A stretch of DNA of 64,000 nucleotides, taken from the NCBI GenBank assembly GCA_025094145.1, contig JALLLS010000108.1, forward strand, positions 1 to 64,000, given 5' to 3'. Positions 1 through 10,855 of this stretch are shown piece after piece. This stretch comes from Spinellus fusiger (lineage: Eukaryota > Mucoromycota > Mucoromycetes > Mucorales > Phycomycetaceae). The translations under genes were made by a program, and so were the position numbers. Positions within the stretch are counted from its first letter, which is position 1, and every line of letters starts with the position of its first letter. Below the pieces are notes generated by a model. It saw only the letters and a program-made list of their open reading frames with translations, was not told the DNA's origin and made no database searches.

Positions 1-940
1 TTTTTTCCCCGGACGATTTATAAATCTAATTTGTTTTTGATTTGCTTAGTTGAAAGACTTTTGCTATCTATAACCTGTATCAAGTACGACAAACGCTTAC
101 TCTTATGAAAAGTCATGGTAATTACATAAAATATAGATGAACAAGTAGGATGGTATTTACAGTAACTATATCTAAAATGCAAAATCAGCCTATAAACGAT
201 GAGTTCCTGAACATAGCACAGCACAAATAGGATGTACAACCTAAGCATTACTAAACGCCAACATATGTAGTGCTGAGTACATACCCAATTAGGGATTGAT
301 CAACAGAAATACAGTGTCCACTGAACAAAAAAGAATTATTTTTATTTTCTCTGAGAATCTGATTATGTCAATGCAAAACCCAAGCAGAATAAAGGTTGGT
401 TTTTTTATGTAAACGCATGTATAGAAGTGAAATTAGAGGGGGAAAGTCAATATGAAGTAAATCAAAATTAGTTTTCTATTCTCTTTAAAGGTGTGCAGTT
501 GATAAAACAAAACAAAATACATAGTACAAAAGGTGATGAATAGAATAACAAAGAGTCAGAATGAGAAAGACATGGGCCTTTTTTTTTAGGTAAAATTATA
601 TGAACTTTAGTACCAAGGTGTACTATGGCAGCCAAATTTTACCTCCTTTCCCTTTTATTTTTATGCCTCTTTCTTTTTATTTTTCCACTCATATTAATTC
701 TCTTCCATTCCTTTTAGAATTGATAAACTACAGACACAGATAGACAATATATATAATGGAACAAAAATATTTTTTTGTTTTGTTTTGAAAATAATATGTT
801 GACCCATTGCAAAGCTTTGCATTGTAGGAACTTAGACAAAACTGCAGTTATTTATATACATTCCCATACAATAAATGAGTAGATGGCAAACCTGTTTTTA
901 TTTTATTTTTTTTATTCTTCAAAAATAAAATAGAAGAACT
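1..940. other. AT-rich intergenic DNA, no gene seen
   Basis: No open frame here resembles a protein and all frames are short and stop-rich. The stretch is AT-rich with several T and A runs, including a poly-T/A segment just before 940 that precedes the first Tc1 relic. I see no RNA gene or clear repeat. Confidence 0.6.
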
Positions 941-1368
941 CTATTTTATAATTTCATCAAAAGATGACTTCAAGCAATGAAAATCGGCCAAATTTTAGCC
1001 AAGAACATGAAGATACTTCTATTAAAAGAAGGGAGCATGATATGTTTATTAGAGGTCAAATCATTGGACAATGGGAAAGATATGCTACTTATTAAGAGAT
1101 TTCTGACGATCTTGACATTCCAGTGAGCACAGTGGGCAGGATTATCCAATTGTATAAGAACGAAGGCATAACGCGACCTAAAGTGCGTACAGGAAGACCT
1201 GAAAAGGTGTCATCTACTTCAAAACCGGCTATTGTCTTGTATATTCTCAGAAACTCTATGCAAACAATTGCATATCATTTGAAAAACATTAATAATGCAG
1301 GCGTGGATGTTTGCCGTAGCACATTTTAAAAATATATGAATGAACTTGGAGTTTTTTCATGCTCACCA

Positions 1369-1587
1369 TGTTGAAAAACCCAAAAAAATAAGGTGTGTTT
1401 GTTTGAATTAAAAGGATAGATTTCTCAAAGATTCATACAATGAATCTAGGTCTACTTGTATACATTTTTTTCTATGCTACAAAGATCTAAATTATACAAC
1501 AATAACTTCTCAGTAAATTCAGGGATGAATTTCCCTCCCTTGTCCTATGTATGTTTCAGGAGAGGAAAACCCTTCACATTTACAACA
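1369..1587 (+). repeat. Solo-LTR-like repeat (TGTTG...CAACA), copy 1
   Basis: This 219-bp block begins TGTTGAAAAACCC and ends TTTACAACA, the TG...CA inverted ends expected of an LTR. Clearly related blocks lie at 49864-50080, 55679-55912 and, reversed, 59759-59982; they share the core TATTTCTCAAAGATTCA and the CTTCACATTTACAA end. It sits inside a Tc1 transposase relic. I see no target-site duplication, and transposase sequence is missing at the junction, so a deletion accompanied or followed the insertion. The Ty1/copia assignment is an inference from the end sequence only. Confidence 0.6.
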
Positions 1588-1720
1588 GTATAAACAAGAG
1601 AGATGTATGATCAGAGGTTTTGATTTTTGGCCTGTACAAAGTCCAGATCTTAACTTAATTGAACATGTCTGGGCTTATCTTGAAAAAAAAATTAAGCCGC
1701 GTCAAACAAGCATAACTAAT

Positions 1721-3562
1721 ACATGGGCACCTCTCTGATCCTGTCATCCAAGCAAGAGGTCTCAGGCAGAGAGTCCCATTATCTTCAGACTTTTTTAACT
1801 TTGTCCTCAAACCACTCCTTCTCTCCATCCAGGATGATCATCTTTTTAGAGGACATTTCATTCATTATGCCTCCCCTCTCCTATGCCAACAATATCCTTG
1901 CCTGCCCCAGCACACCCTCTGACCTCACTCGCCTCCAATGCCCATGCTAATCTCGACAAAACCCATGCCTCTTCTCTCTCCTGTGCACCTCTGCCTGAAT
2001 GACATGAGCCACTTACAAGAGCTGTTATTCCCTCGTAGATCGACCGCTCTTCTCCTTCTCCACTCATTTACCTCAGTTATCCCCTCATCCACACTCCTTC
2101 ACAACGTAACACCTACACCACCCAACTCCTCGCCACCATCCAACAAGCACTCCACATTCATTTACAACGATTTCTGTCAGCTTGAGGAAGAGCCACCGTG
2201 GTTAACACTTTGGTTCTCTCCAAGCTCTGGTATGTCCTCCGTCTTGTCTGGTTTCCTGTTTCCTTCTATGCCAAACTAAAATCTATGATAAGTAAGCTCC
2301 TAATGAGAAAGATGTGCCCTCTCATTAGCTATGCCAACCTGTTTTTCTCGCCACTGTGGTGGTCTTGGTGTGCTGGATTCCTCCACTCAACAGGCCTCTC
2401 TCCATTTTCGTTGGCCCCTTCCTCTTCTTCGCCCCGTCATCCAATATACTTCCCTTCCTATTCTCTGGCTTCGTGTCTATTTTTCTTATTATATGTCTCT
2501 TTCTTCTTTCCTGCTTTTCGTTCTGCTTTACGTCTGCCCCATTCACATTCATTTAATCTTCTTTTCTCAGCTTTTGATCATCTTCTCCTTCCACAATTGT
2601 GCAGTGACATGTATCCTGCTATATGTCTTTGCCTTCTTTTTTCATCCATATGAATATCCTCTTCCACCGACCCTACTCCAGCTATACCAGGCCTCAAACG
2701 CCTTACAGCTGCCGATGCTTATTATTATGACCTCCCCACATAATCCTTACAACGTCATCTTCGGACAGATCGGCCTATGCGTCCCTACCTCCTCTCTCAT
2801 TTCTTCCGTGATGTGGATAACCACCATATCATCCACCCTCCATTCTTCATCCACTCATGCACTCGCTACTTATGCACTCCTTCTCATCACAAGTCTTCCG
2901 TTTATTATGCTATCCACCACCTATGCTCAATTCTTCTTCTCCTGCTGCCTCGCTGCCACCCAACAAGTGGAAAGCCTTTTGGAAGGCACTTATGTCCCAT
3001 GTGGCAAGGAATGTTTGGTTTCGCCTGTTGCATGGCAAACTGTCTTCCTCGTCACTCCTATACCACATTATCCCCACCATTGTCATGTCACCCTCATGCC
3101 GATTATGCTACCACCCTCGCCACAGCCCTGACCATTTCTTGGTGACTTGTCCAAGGGTTTGGCCTGTCTGGGTGGCTATTTTGCCATATTGGCTTAATAT
3201 TTACACTCCTTTTCAATCCCTCCCAATGGACCTCTGACTAGCAGTCAAGTCTATGGAGCGGTACTGCAGGCCATATGGCACAGTTACTGGGCCAGCCACT
3301 TCCACAGCTCTCTTTTCTTTTCCTCCACCGTCTCTGAACGTGCTCGATTCCTTCTTACCACCCTCATCCTCGAAAACAAAGACATGTCATAGTCTAGTAT
3401 ATTGTCACCTTTATGTCTTTTTCTCTTATATTTTCTTTCTTTTTCTGTTATTTTAATTTTCTGTAAGTGACTTGTGTCCATTATGATTTCCCAGTCAGAC
3501 CTCTCAGTGCGATCTGTGACTGAGTAAAGACACTTAATAAAAAAGTGTCTTATACAAAAAAA
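1721..3562 (+). mobile_element. 5'-truncated non-LTR (LINE) retrotransposon
   Basis: The sequence starts inside a reverse transcriptase domain: LSDPVIQARGLRQ at about 1732-1770 matches the RT block normally read GLRQGDPLSPLLFN. Further on come VNTLVLSKLWYVLR (about 2200) and a C-terminal zinc-knuckle-like block with NVWFRLLHGKL, then CRLCYHPRHSPDHFLVTCP (about 3010-3155), typical of fungal LINE ORF2 ends. Several frameshifts break the frame. It ends in an A-rich tail (about 3555-3563). Flanking 13-mers AAGCATAACTAAT (1708-1720) and AAGCATGACCAAT (3563-3575) match at 11 of 13 positions and look like an aged target-site duplication inside the Tc1 relic. Confidence 0.75.
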
Positions 3563-3789
3563 AAGCATGACCAATGCAAAATAGCTTGAGAATGCTTGCG
3601 TAGTGAATAAGAGAAGATCCTAAATGAATCTCTGGAAATTTAGTCAATAGTATGCCAAAGAGGTGCTCCGCTGTGATGAAGAATAAAGGCTTTGCTACAA
3701 AGTACTGGGCAATATTATAACGAGAATGTAGATAATTTAAACAACTGTTCCAAGTATTGTGTTATTCCATAAATACTTTATTATGAACA

Positions 3790-4045
3790 TGTTGTCTTTG
3801 GGTTTTTAAGCCAAAGGTATATGGAACAGTAGAATGTGTAGTTAAACTCTAGTGTTTATTGAATGAAATAACTGCGTCTTTTATACTTTTCTAATTGTAT
3901 GTATTCAGGGATTAACTATCGAAAATACTGTGAACTATCGACATCCCTTGATGTTTGATAGAGTCCTCTTCTTGTTTTGGCAATTAATAAGTTCTAATTC
4001 TCAAGAGAGTAATTCTTCCAAACATGGTAAAAAGTCTTCATGACA
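3790..4045 (-). repeat. Solo LTR, gypsy-like family, copy 1
   Basis: On the minus strand this 256-bp block contains a TATAAAAGA promoter-like motif, an AATAAA-like signal and the end CAAAGACAACA; it opens TGTCATGAAGAC. It aligns with the LTRs at 7438-7716 and 31080-31333 over the TATA, AATAAA and terminal segments. The 4-bp flanks AACA (3786-3789) and AATA (4046-4049) differ at one position; comparison with the uninterrupted relative near 4137-4150 shows one AACA at this site, supporting a 4-bp duplication. Confidence 0.65.
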
Positions 4046-4081
4046 AATATCTTAGACAAATACAGTAATAATTAATAAGTA

Positions 4082-4849
4082 ACTAGACAATAAATCAATT
4101 ATTTTGGAAAAAAAAAAGGCATATCTATCAGTCTAAGATGTTTATAATAAAACATTCATGGAATAACACAGGATTTGGAATAGTTGTTCTTTAGATGACT
4201 GTCTACATCCTCATCATAAATATATTGCTCAGTACTTTGTAGCAAAGCCTTTATTCTTCATCACAGCGGAGCACCTCTTTGGCATACTATTGACTAAATT
4301 TCCCAGAAATTCATTTAGGATCTTCTCTCATTCACTACGCAACCATCGTTCAAGCTGTTTTGCATTGGTTATGCTTGTGAGTAAGTGTCATACTAGGTTG
4401 TCTTGATGGTGAGCATGAAAAACCCCCGAGTTCATTCATGTATTTTATAAATATCCTATGGCAAATATCCACGCCTGAATTATTCATATTTTTCAAATAA
4501 TATGCAATTATTTGCATAGGGTTTCTGCGAATAGACAAAACGATAGCCAGTCTTGAAGTAGATGACACCTCTTCAGGTCTTCCTATATGCATTTTGGGTC
4601 GATTTATGCCTTTAGTTTTATACAATAGAACGATCCTGCTCACTGTACTCTTTGGGATATCAAGAGTGTCAGTAATCTCTTGATAAGTAACATGTCTTTT
4701 CTATTGTCCTGTGATTTGATATCTAATAAACATAGCATTCTCTCTTATTTTTATAGGACAATCTTCATGTTCTTGGCTAAGAGTTGACTGTCTTTCATTG
4801 CTTGAAGTCATCTTTTTAAGAAATTATAAAATAGAAATTTATCTTTTGT
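4082..4849 (-). mobile_element. Internally deleted Tc1/mariner-like element, reverse copy
   Basis: Reading on the minus strand, a transposase start near 4811 (MTSSNERQSTL...) leads through the HTH portion (about 4640-4400) straight into the last portion (about 4380-4240, PKRCSAVMKNKGFATKY), with the DDE middle missing. Possible terminal inverted repeats are ACTAGACAATAAAT at the left and, reversed, ACTAAACAAAAGATAAAT at the right. It is the same family as the relic at 941-4081 and abuts it in inverted orientation. The right end falls in the inverted repeat of the Fanzor-type element, which may explain that element's altered terminus. Confidence 0.65.
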
Positions 4850-5023
4850 TTAGTCACCAGGAGATTTCTCTGGCCTTTAATCAGTGACACAATCTCCCCT
4901 TTACGTCCATCCCGAATTTTGCCCTTTTATGGAACTGTGTTTAAAATCAAAGGTTTGCAAGTATCTAAATTATTATTTCTTTTTGTGGATACCTCAATAT
5001 CAAATTGTATTATTAGTAAAATA

Positions 5024-6323
5024 CAGTGACTTGTGGAAATCTTACGTAGATTTTTCATTTTCCGATATACTTCTGTAATAGGAAATACTCATTCTTTGTC
5101 ATAAAAACACACATTAAACACACAGTAGAGACTTCAAAATCGGATGAAGTATAAAGAAGGTCAATAGAATAATAAAAATAATTTTATTGGGTAGAAACCA
5201 TTAATATTTGGTGTTTCCACCATTGGCCTCAATGACGGCCCTACATCTCCGATGCATGCTGGAAATGAGGGCGTCTGTGGTGTCCTTGGGGATTTTCTCC
5301 CATTCTTCCAACAGAAGCACCTCCCAAAGGTGCTCTATGGGGTTGAGATCGGGGCTCTGGGAAGGCCACCCCTCCATGGTGGCAATGGTTTTTTTTGCCT
5401 TCCACAACCTGGACTCTCTGCTCTTGTGGCAGGTGGCGTTGTCCTCTTGAAGAACATAATCCACCTCTGGATTCAGTGCCTTGAGTCGGGCCAGCTCAGG
5501 TCAGTATTCCTTCTTCAAGATCTCAATGTATCTTGCACTATCAATACTGCCCTTCACAGGCACCAATCTCCCGACACCTTTACCAGAGAAAGATCCCCAC
5601 ACCATTACGCTGCCACCTCCAAACTTCACAGTGGGCTTGACGTTCTTCAGGAGCAGTCCTTCATTCACTTTTCGTACTACTCTGGTACAGTTGTTGGTGG
5701 TGACCAACTGGTATCTGGACTCATCGGACCAGATGACCGTCTTCCAGTTGTCCTCGGTCCAGTGGAGGTGGGCCTTAGCCTAATCAAGCTTCAGCTTCTT
5801 GTGCTTGATGCTGAGAAGGTTTCTTGACCACCCTGGAAGAAAGCAGGCCAAGCTTCTTCATCATCTTTGAGAAAGTGGTCATGGACACTTTGGTGGTCAT
5901 CTGGCTGCGAAGCTGATTCATTGTCTGGAATGAATCTCTTACCACTTCGTGGACAACTTCTCTCTCGTCCCTCTCTGTCAGAATGGGCTTGCGCCCAGTG
6001 CTCTTCTTGGCCTTGAAGCAGCCAGTTTCCTTATATCTATTTACAATAAAGGAAACCGACTGCGTACTGACTCCAAACCTAGCAGCAATGGCAACCTGCC
6101 TGGTCCCATTTACGGTGGCCTCGTGAGCAATGAGGCATCAAGTGAAGTCATCGATATTTTTCTTCTTGTTTTCATGAGGTCTCATGGGTTGGTTGGTGGT
6201 GTTAGATGAGGTAGACATTATGGTGGAAAAGCAATAAATGAGGAATGTTTAATTAAAAAAAAAATTTAAGGAAGAAATTAGGGTCTGAATTTGAAATCTA
6301 CATATGTTTTCCACGAGCCACTG
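5024..6323 (-). mobile_element. Full-length Tc1-like transposon with broken transposase
   Basis: A 1300-bp element has inverted ends CAGTGACTTGTGGAAA (5024) and, reversed, CAGTGGCTCGTGGAAA (to 6323), flanked by TA on both sides (5022-5023, 6324-6325) as Tc1/mariner insertion requires. The transposase starts at ATG 6219 on the minus strand (MSTSSNTTNQPMRPHEN), has an HTH region (VSTQSVSFIVNRYKETG), the SDESRYQL first catalytic Asp (about 5720), an EDNATCH second Asp (about 5440) and [13 protein letters not shown] (about 5350), ending near 5201. An early in-frame stop and frameshifts inactivate it. It is less decayed than the other Tc1 relics, so relatively young. Confidence 0.85.
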
Positions 6324-6337
6324 TATATTGTTTATAA

Positions 6338-7419
6338 GCCAGATGGATTAAGCTACGTGGCAATGTACTCTGGCAAAATGCTCAAAGAATAGGACGGGCT
6401 CACAACCCTCCTAAATATCCATTAAAAGTAGCTTATCTTGAACGTCTTCAAAGTGAAATTACTAGTCTAGTACGTGGCAATAATCCGCTGGTGACGGTAG
6501 CCCGTGGACTATGTACACATGTTTGGGATCCAATTCTTCTACTACCGTGCACGCGCAAAGAAAGACATCGTCTACTAAAATGGAGGATTGCTTGGTTACC
6601 ACCAACACCTTCAGTTCCTTGCCAATGTGGCTACCCATCTGCCAATAGGGACCACTTTCTCACTTGTATATTCGTTGACCATGAACGCTCCACGTTCTTG
6701 TTCTTCTTAGTTCCCGCACCACCACAAGACGTTCATCCAATTGACTATTGTCTAAATCTTCTGCTGCGCACGGTTAATTCTTTTGTTAAATGGCGAGATC
6801 TTTGGCCCAGTTTGTTAATACTGCTGCAGGCTATTGATCGAGCCACGTCTACTCGAGACTTTAAGGTAGAGCCATCAGCTGGTAGCTTGCTTATTGAGGC
6901 TGCTGATGGGTGTGTTGAGCGGGAACGCCAACGCCGCCATAGAGTGCAAAGACTCCTTCAGCAACAGACGCTGTATCCTCACTTCTTCTCCGATCTCTCC
7001 TCTACCACCCATTCTTAACCCGTTTAGCAAAGCCAGAAGCTGCTAGTGTAGTTGCTGTATTTGTGTCCTCAGGATTGTCCGAGTTGCTCTAAGTATCCCT
7101 CGTTGGATTTCGAATCGCCACAGGATGACGGTTATCTTTTTGGTGTCCTGGTTTCTTTGCTGACTTTATGGCCTTTTGGATGTCTATTCATAATTCTCAT
7201 TTACAATCATTTCTCATGTTTCATCATTTTTCATCATTTTTCCCTCATTGAGGTTTTATATTCTCTTTTCTTTCCGTCTCCTCTCTTTGCATTATTTTTT
7301 TCACTTATGTATTTCAAGTGTTTCAATGTTTATTCTTTTTTTTTCAAACGATCTCATAAGGTGGCTAAAATGCCCAATGCGTGAATAGCAACCAACACCC
7401 AAAAATAAAAATACTTTGA
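6338..7419 (+). mobile_element. 5'-truncated LINE with 18-bp target-site duplication
   Basis: The C-terminal end of a LINE ORF2 is open from about 6338 to 7018: WIKLRGNVLWQNAQRIGRAH, then a cysteine/histidine block CQCGYPSANRDHFLTC (about 6617-6665) of the kind seen at the end of fungal LINE reverse transcriptases, then a helical tail ending SDLSSTTHS. An untranslated A-rich 3' end follows. The 18-mer ACTGTATATTGTTTATAA occurs on both sides (6320-6337 and 7420-7437), a perfect target-site duplication. Because it includes the last three bases of the Tc1 element, this insertion happened after the Tc1 insertion. It is a different LINE copy from that at 1721-3562. Confidence 0.8.
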
Positions 7420-7437
7420 ACTGTATATTGTTTATAA

Positions 7438-7716
7438 TGTCGTCTTTGGGTTTAACCAAAGGAAATCCGGACAGTTCAAAAAGTAAACAAAGTCTGATCT
7501 TTATTGATGGGTCTTTCACACTTCTTTTATACTTTTCTAATTGATACTGTCTACTAATAAAAGCTATGGAAAGCCCCCTGTTACTACAGTATCATCCCTG
7601 AGATATACGCCTTGCTACTAACTCATCTTCTACCATGTGGTCCCGTTTGGGCAATTTGTGTTTCTGTTGACTGGGATGATCGATAGTTTTGTTTATGGAA
7701 ATGTGATTATCCGACA
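7438..7716 (-). repeat. Solo LTR, gypsy-like family, copy 2
   Basis: The 279-bp block has perfect 5-bp inverted ends (TGTCG...CGACA) and is flanked by the 4-bp duplication ATAA (7434-7437 and 7717-7720). On the minus strand it contains AGTATAAAAGAAG and CAATAAA and ends CCCAAAGACGACA, aligning with 31080-31333. It starts immediately after the duplication that follows the LINE, so it used that duplication as its target and is the youngest of the three nested insertions, or close to it. Confidence 0.75.
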
Positions 7717-8426
7717 ATAAATAATATTGTTTATTATAATAATGTAGCTAATACTATAGTATGACTATAGCTACTGCCCAAGTGCATTTCCTCATAGCAA
7801 TAGAATCCACACCCCAAAAACTTTGTACTTTATTCTTGGGAAATAGATAACTATGCTCAGGAGCATATCCTAGACAGTATAGATAGTATAGAAGACCACC
7901 TGAGACTGACTTGAAAGGAGTCTTTACTTGCCTAATAACAATACAATAAGTGTCTTGTGGATTACAATGAGCTTAGGCCCAGATGAAAAGCTCTTCTAAC
8001 AGTTACTCTGTTTTATTTTATTTTGTTGTTCTCAGGATCTGCCACACTTATAACACAAATATCCTCACTTAGGTATTAGTGAATTTCAACAATATCCACG
8101 CTTACCAAAGTTGCAGAATTGTTTAGAACAGAAATGTGAATGCATCAAAGAATATCTATACAATTGCGGAAGAAGGATTAAAGGGTCGCCACCGACCAGC
8201 TCCATTCTGTAGAAAAGAATAGATACTCATATTATACCATATCGCCACATCGAAAGTGGTTTCCTCCGGGATTCAGATATTTATAGGTAAATCTACATAA
8301 TCTTTATTTAAGAACTAACATGAATACATTTCACTTTTTTTGCTCCTTTTCAAATCGATTTGTCATTTCTAAGCAATTGTAGTTTGACTATTTCTTTTTA
8401 TATCCTAAAGACCTCCTGGTGTGTAG

Positions 8427-9720
8427 TCACATTACATGGGACTGTACTGTAACGTTTAGACTGGATGAGTTATAATTATATAAAAGAGGAATAGTACTAG
8501 GCTTTGATAATAGGATAGGGTGGAATAAGATACTTTCTATTGTATGTATTTCTTCTCTTATTTATACTAGTCTTCTTTATAACACTCTTCGTTCTTCGTC
8601 TATATGTCAATTCGTTTAGTCACGATATTGACATGTGAATTTGGAAGTCCGGAATGGATCAACCATTACATGTACTTTCTAATTTTGTGTGACTATATAA
8701 TATTTTAAACACAATTAACAGTCACATTAGAGAATATTTTCTATCTTGTTTATTTCTTTTCAATTTTATTTGATATCTAACTTATCCAACACATGTGACT
8801 CCTCGTTAAGACATCTGGATTGTATTGCAAGTAGACCAACCATAGGCCTTGCAACACTATTCTACATGATGGTCTCGTCAAAAACAGGGGTGAATCTATA
8901 GCCTCCTGTGTGCCTGACGTGTTTTCCGCCACTGAAAGATTGCAAAGCACTGCAAGGAAACCAGCCGAGTTGGACTCTTCCTCTAAGAGTAGCCGAAAAA
9001 GAAAAATCGAGGCAGGTTCCTCCGATGGTTAAGAATAATGGCTGCGAGTGATCTCTTCCAGACAAAGGAGGCCATCAAGGAGACTGGTGGTGAGGTCTCT
9101 TCCGATAAAAAAGAACATGAAAGCAAGGCCCCAGTGGGTCAGGGAACATGTATAGATACCATACAATTTGAACATTTAATAAAACATCAACCTTTTTGTT
9201 TACGTTAAATATCGTTGGGACTTTTGAGGAAAGCAAGGATTGCTTAAAGAACAGTTGCCTAGTTACCCGTTGTGATCAAATTGCGTGTTGTGTTCCTGTT
9301 TATATACCCTCTTTGATTTCCCTAGACTAGCCTTTGTACTAATACTCTATTTCATCATCCCTGCTAGAGACCAAACAACTACATATTCATCTCTCTAGTA
9401 GTCTTGTTGATAACCATAGTGCCCTCTATTACATATACTCTAATGTAACTTTGCCTTTTCTTTCTATTTTTGACTATTTGAGGTTCTCTCTTTTTATGAT
9501 AAGTTGTGTGTGTCAATACAATTAAAGTCACTGACTTTCATACAGCAACAGCAACAGCAACAGCAATGATAACAATAATGATAATAGCAACAAAAGGTGT
9601 ATATTTGACGATAAGCCATAGGTCTTTGCTGATGAGGTTGACCTTACCCGAGTTCCTCCTCTCATCTCACTAACCTTTGTTTTTTACACTTGTTATTTGG
9701 TAGTTATATACACTTTATTG
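8427..9720. other. Intergenic DNA with an unidentified coding-like relic
   Basis: No intact gene is visible. Between about 8866 and 9190 the base composition is less AT-rich than its surroundings and two adjacent plus-strand frames read like protein: one containing SSKSSRKRKIEAGSSDG (basic, nuclear-localisation-like) ending in a stop near 9030, the other starting MAASDLFQTKEAIKETGG (about 9039). I do not recognise either; they could be one frameshifted ORF from a lost transposon. A short (CAGCAA)n run lies at 9545-9567. The remainder is AT-rich. Confidence 0.4.
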
Positions 9721-9727
9721 ATACCTG

Positions 9728-10195
9728 GTGATATTTCCTGTTTATTTTCTCTCTCTCTCTAATCAAATACACTCAATCTTAAGGCCTACATCATATTCCT
9801 ACAAAAGTGTAGAGGGAATAACAGACTCCAATAAGCACATTGATATCCTGGAAAAAGCTTGCTGTCCCGAATTCAACTCAACGAAGCATTTTAAAACCTA
9901 TTCGAAGAAAATCATAAGGAAATATAGAGCCATCTACACCAACAAGCAGCAACTAAGAGACGTCCTAGTACTTTAATGAAGTGGAATATCCAAGGATCAC
10001 ACCAACATCTTTACTACGAGCACACGATGGCCATTGTAGTTACTAATGAGCCTACGCCATAAACAATGTGTATTGTACAAAACACTCCTTTGTTTATTGG
10101 TTGAGCGTTTGAGGTCTATATCTACAGAACTCATAAAAATTATAGTCATAGCAAAGCATGAAATAAAGATAAAGACACATTGGAATAGGAAATAC
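9728..10195 (+). mobile_element. Tc1-like element 3' fragment
   Basis: The frame at about 9810-9900 contains GITDSNKHIDILEKACCPEF, the transposase segment before the second catalytic Asp. The last 250 bp (9938-10190) are nearly identical, in inverted orientation, to 54345-54600, where the same segment forms the end of another decayed Tc1 copy. The fragment has no N-terminal half and no intact catalytic triad. Confidence 0.65.
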
Positions 10196-10855
10196 TACAA
10201 TCTTGGTTAGGAGTCATTTTATGTTTATTAGCCTCCGATGCTGATAGGCAGAGTGTACTTACATGCATAGGCATGTTGAACAACATCATACTCTAAATTA
10301 GTTTACATGCTAGAATACAAAATGACTTTTTCTTCTTCTTCATAAAGGTCTATAATAAACTGTCTTTTAACAGCAAACATAAACACACGAAGTATTCAAG
10401 TCTAATGGATAGTCTTCTTATCAATCTATATCACTTTCAAAGTAGAGAGTAGTATTAAGGTTTACAATATAAAGTTTATATCCTTAACTCCTTGTTCTAC
10501 ATGTTTCTACATGTGAGAATTCCATAGAGTGATTGTAAGGGATGTCTTATGACCTTGAGTGTATTAGTATATACGTGTTATTAGCAATCTGTTTGTGCAG
10601 CTATATCAATATAATACGTATAACATTATGACTATAGTGATATATATATGTACGGTGTTGGTAGCAAAAAGAAAAAGATAATTCCAACATATTAAATAAA
10701 CACAACACGTCTCTGTTATGTTTTGACAAATTAAAAATGACCAAATTACATTTTATTTTATGACAAGAACAAAATATTTTGCATGAAACAAATAATAAAT
10801 ATTAACTCTTGTATCCTATTGATTTATATTTCTTTTTTCTTTCACCACCTATTCA
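10196..10855. other. AT-rich upstream region, no gene seen
   Basis: No protein-like frame or repeat was recognised. It probably contains the promoter of the gene starting at 10856; T- and C-rich tracts just upstream (about 10825-10850) are typical of fungal core promoters. Confidence 0.4.

Larger units (their letters stand above)
941..4081 (+). mobile_element. Tc1/mariner-like element relic, broken by three later insertions
   Basis: A degenerate Tc1-type transposase reads from an ATG at 964 (MTSSNENRPNF...), with an in-frame TAA near 1096, through an HTH region (PVSTVGRIIQLYKNEGI, about 1115-1165) to about 1330. After an inserted LTR (1369-1587) the DDE end follows, with the motif QSPDLNLIEHVWAYL at about 1640-1685. 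After an inserted LINE (about 1721-3562) the last part follows: the C-terminal coding end and 3' flank resume at about 3567 and are cut again by an LTR at 3790-4045. The part between the HTH domain and the DDE end is missing at the LTR site. A related reverse-strand copy lies directly beyond it (4082-4849), and matching the two confirms that the separated pieces belong together. The coding capacity is dead. Confidence 0.75.
4850..8426 (+). mobile_element. Fanzor-type TIR element, split by three nested insertions
   Basis: The right end CCTGGTGTGTAG (8415-8426) and the degraded left end CACCAGGAGATTTCTCTGGCC (from 4855) are inverted copies of the ends of the elements at 41154-42008 and 19553-20940. 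The element's own DNA is 4850-5021, 6324-6337 and about 7721-8426, about 890 bp, colinear with the 855-bp copy at 41154-42008 in reverse. Near 8105-8215 the plus strand encodes a broken version of a Fanzor/TnpB C-terminus: IVWNRDVNASKNIYTIAEE with a few base changes, then RHRPAPFC. Only this C-terminal end is present, so it is a non-autonomous or decayed copy. Inside lie a Tc1 element (5024-6323), a LINE (6338-7419) and an LTR (7438-7716). Confidence 0.7.

Noticed and set aside
5208..5827. Long plus-strand frames over the Tc1 element
   Set aside because: Antisense shadows of the transposase, whose catalytic motifs read on the minus strand.
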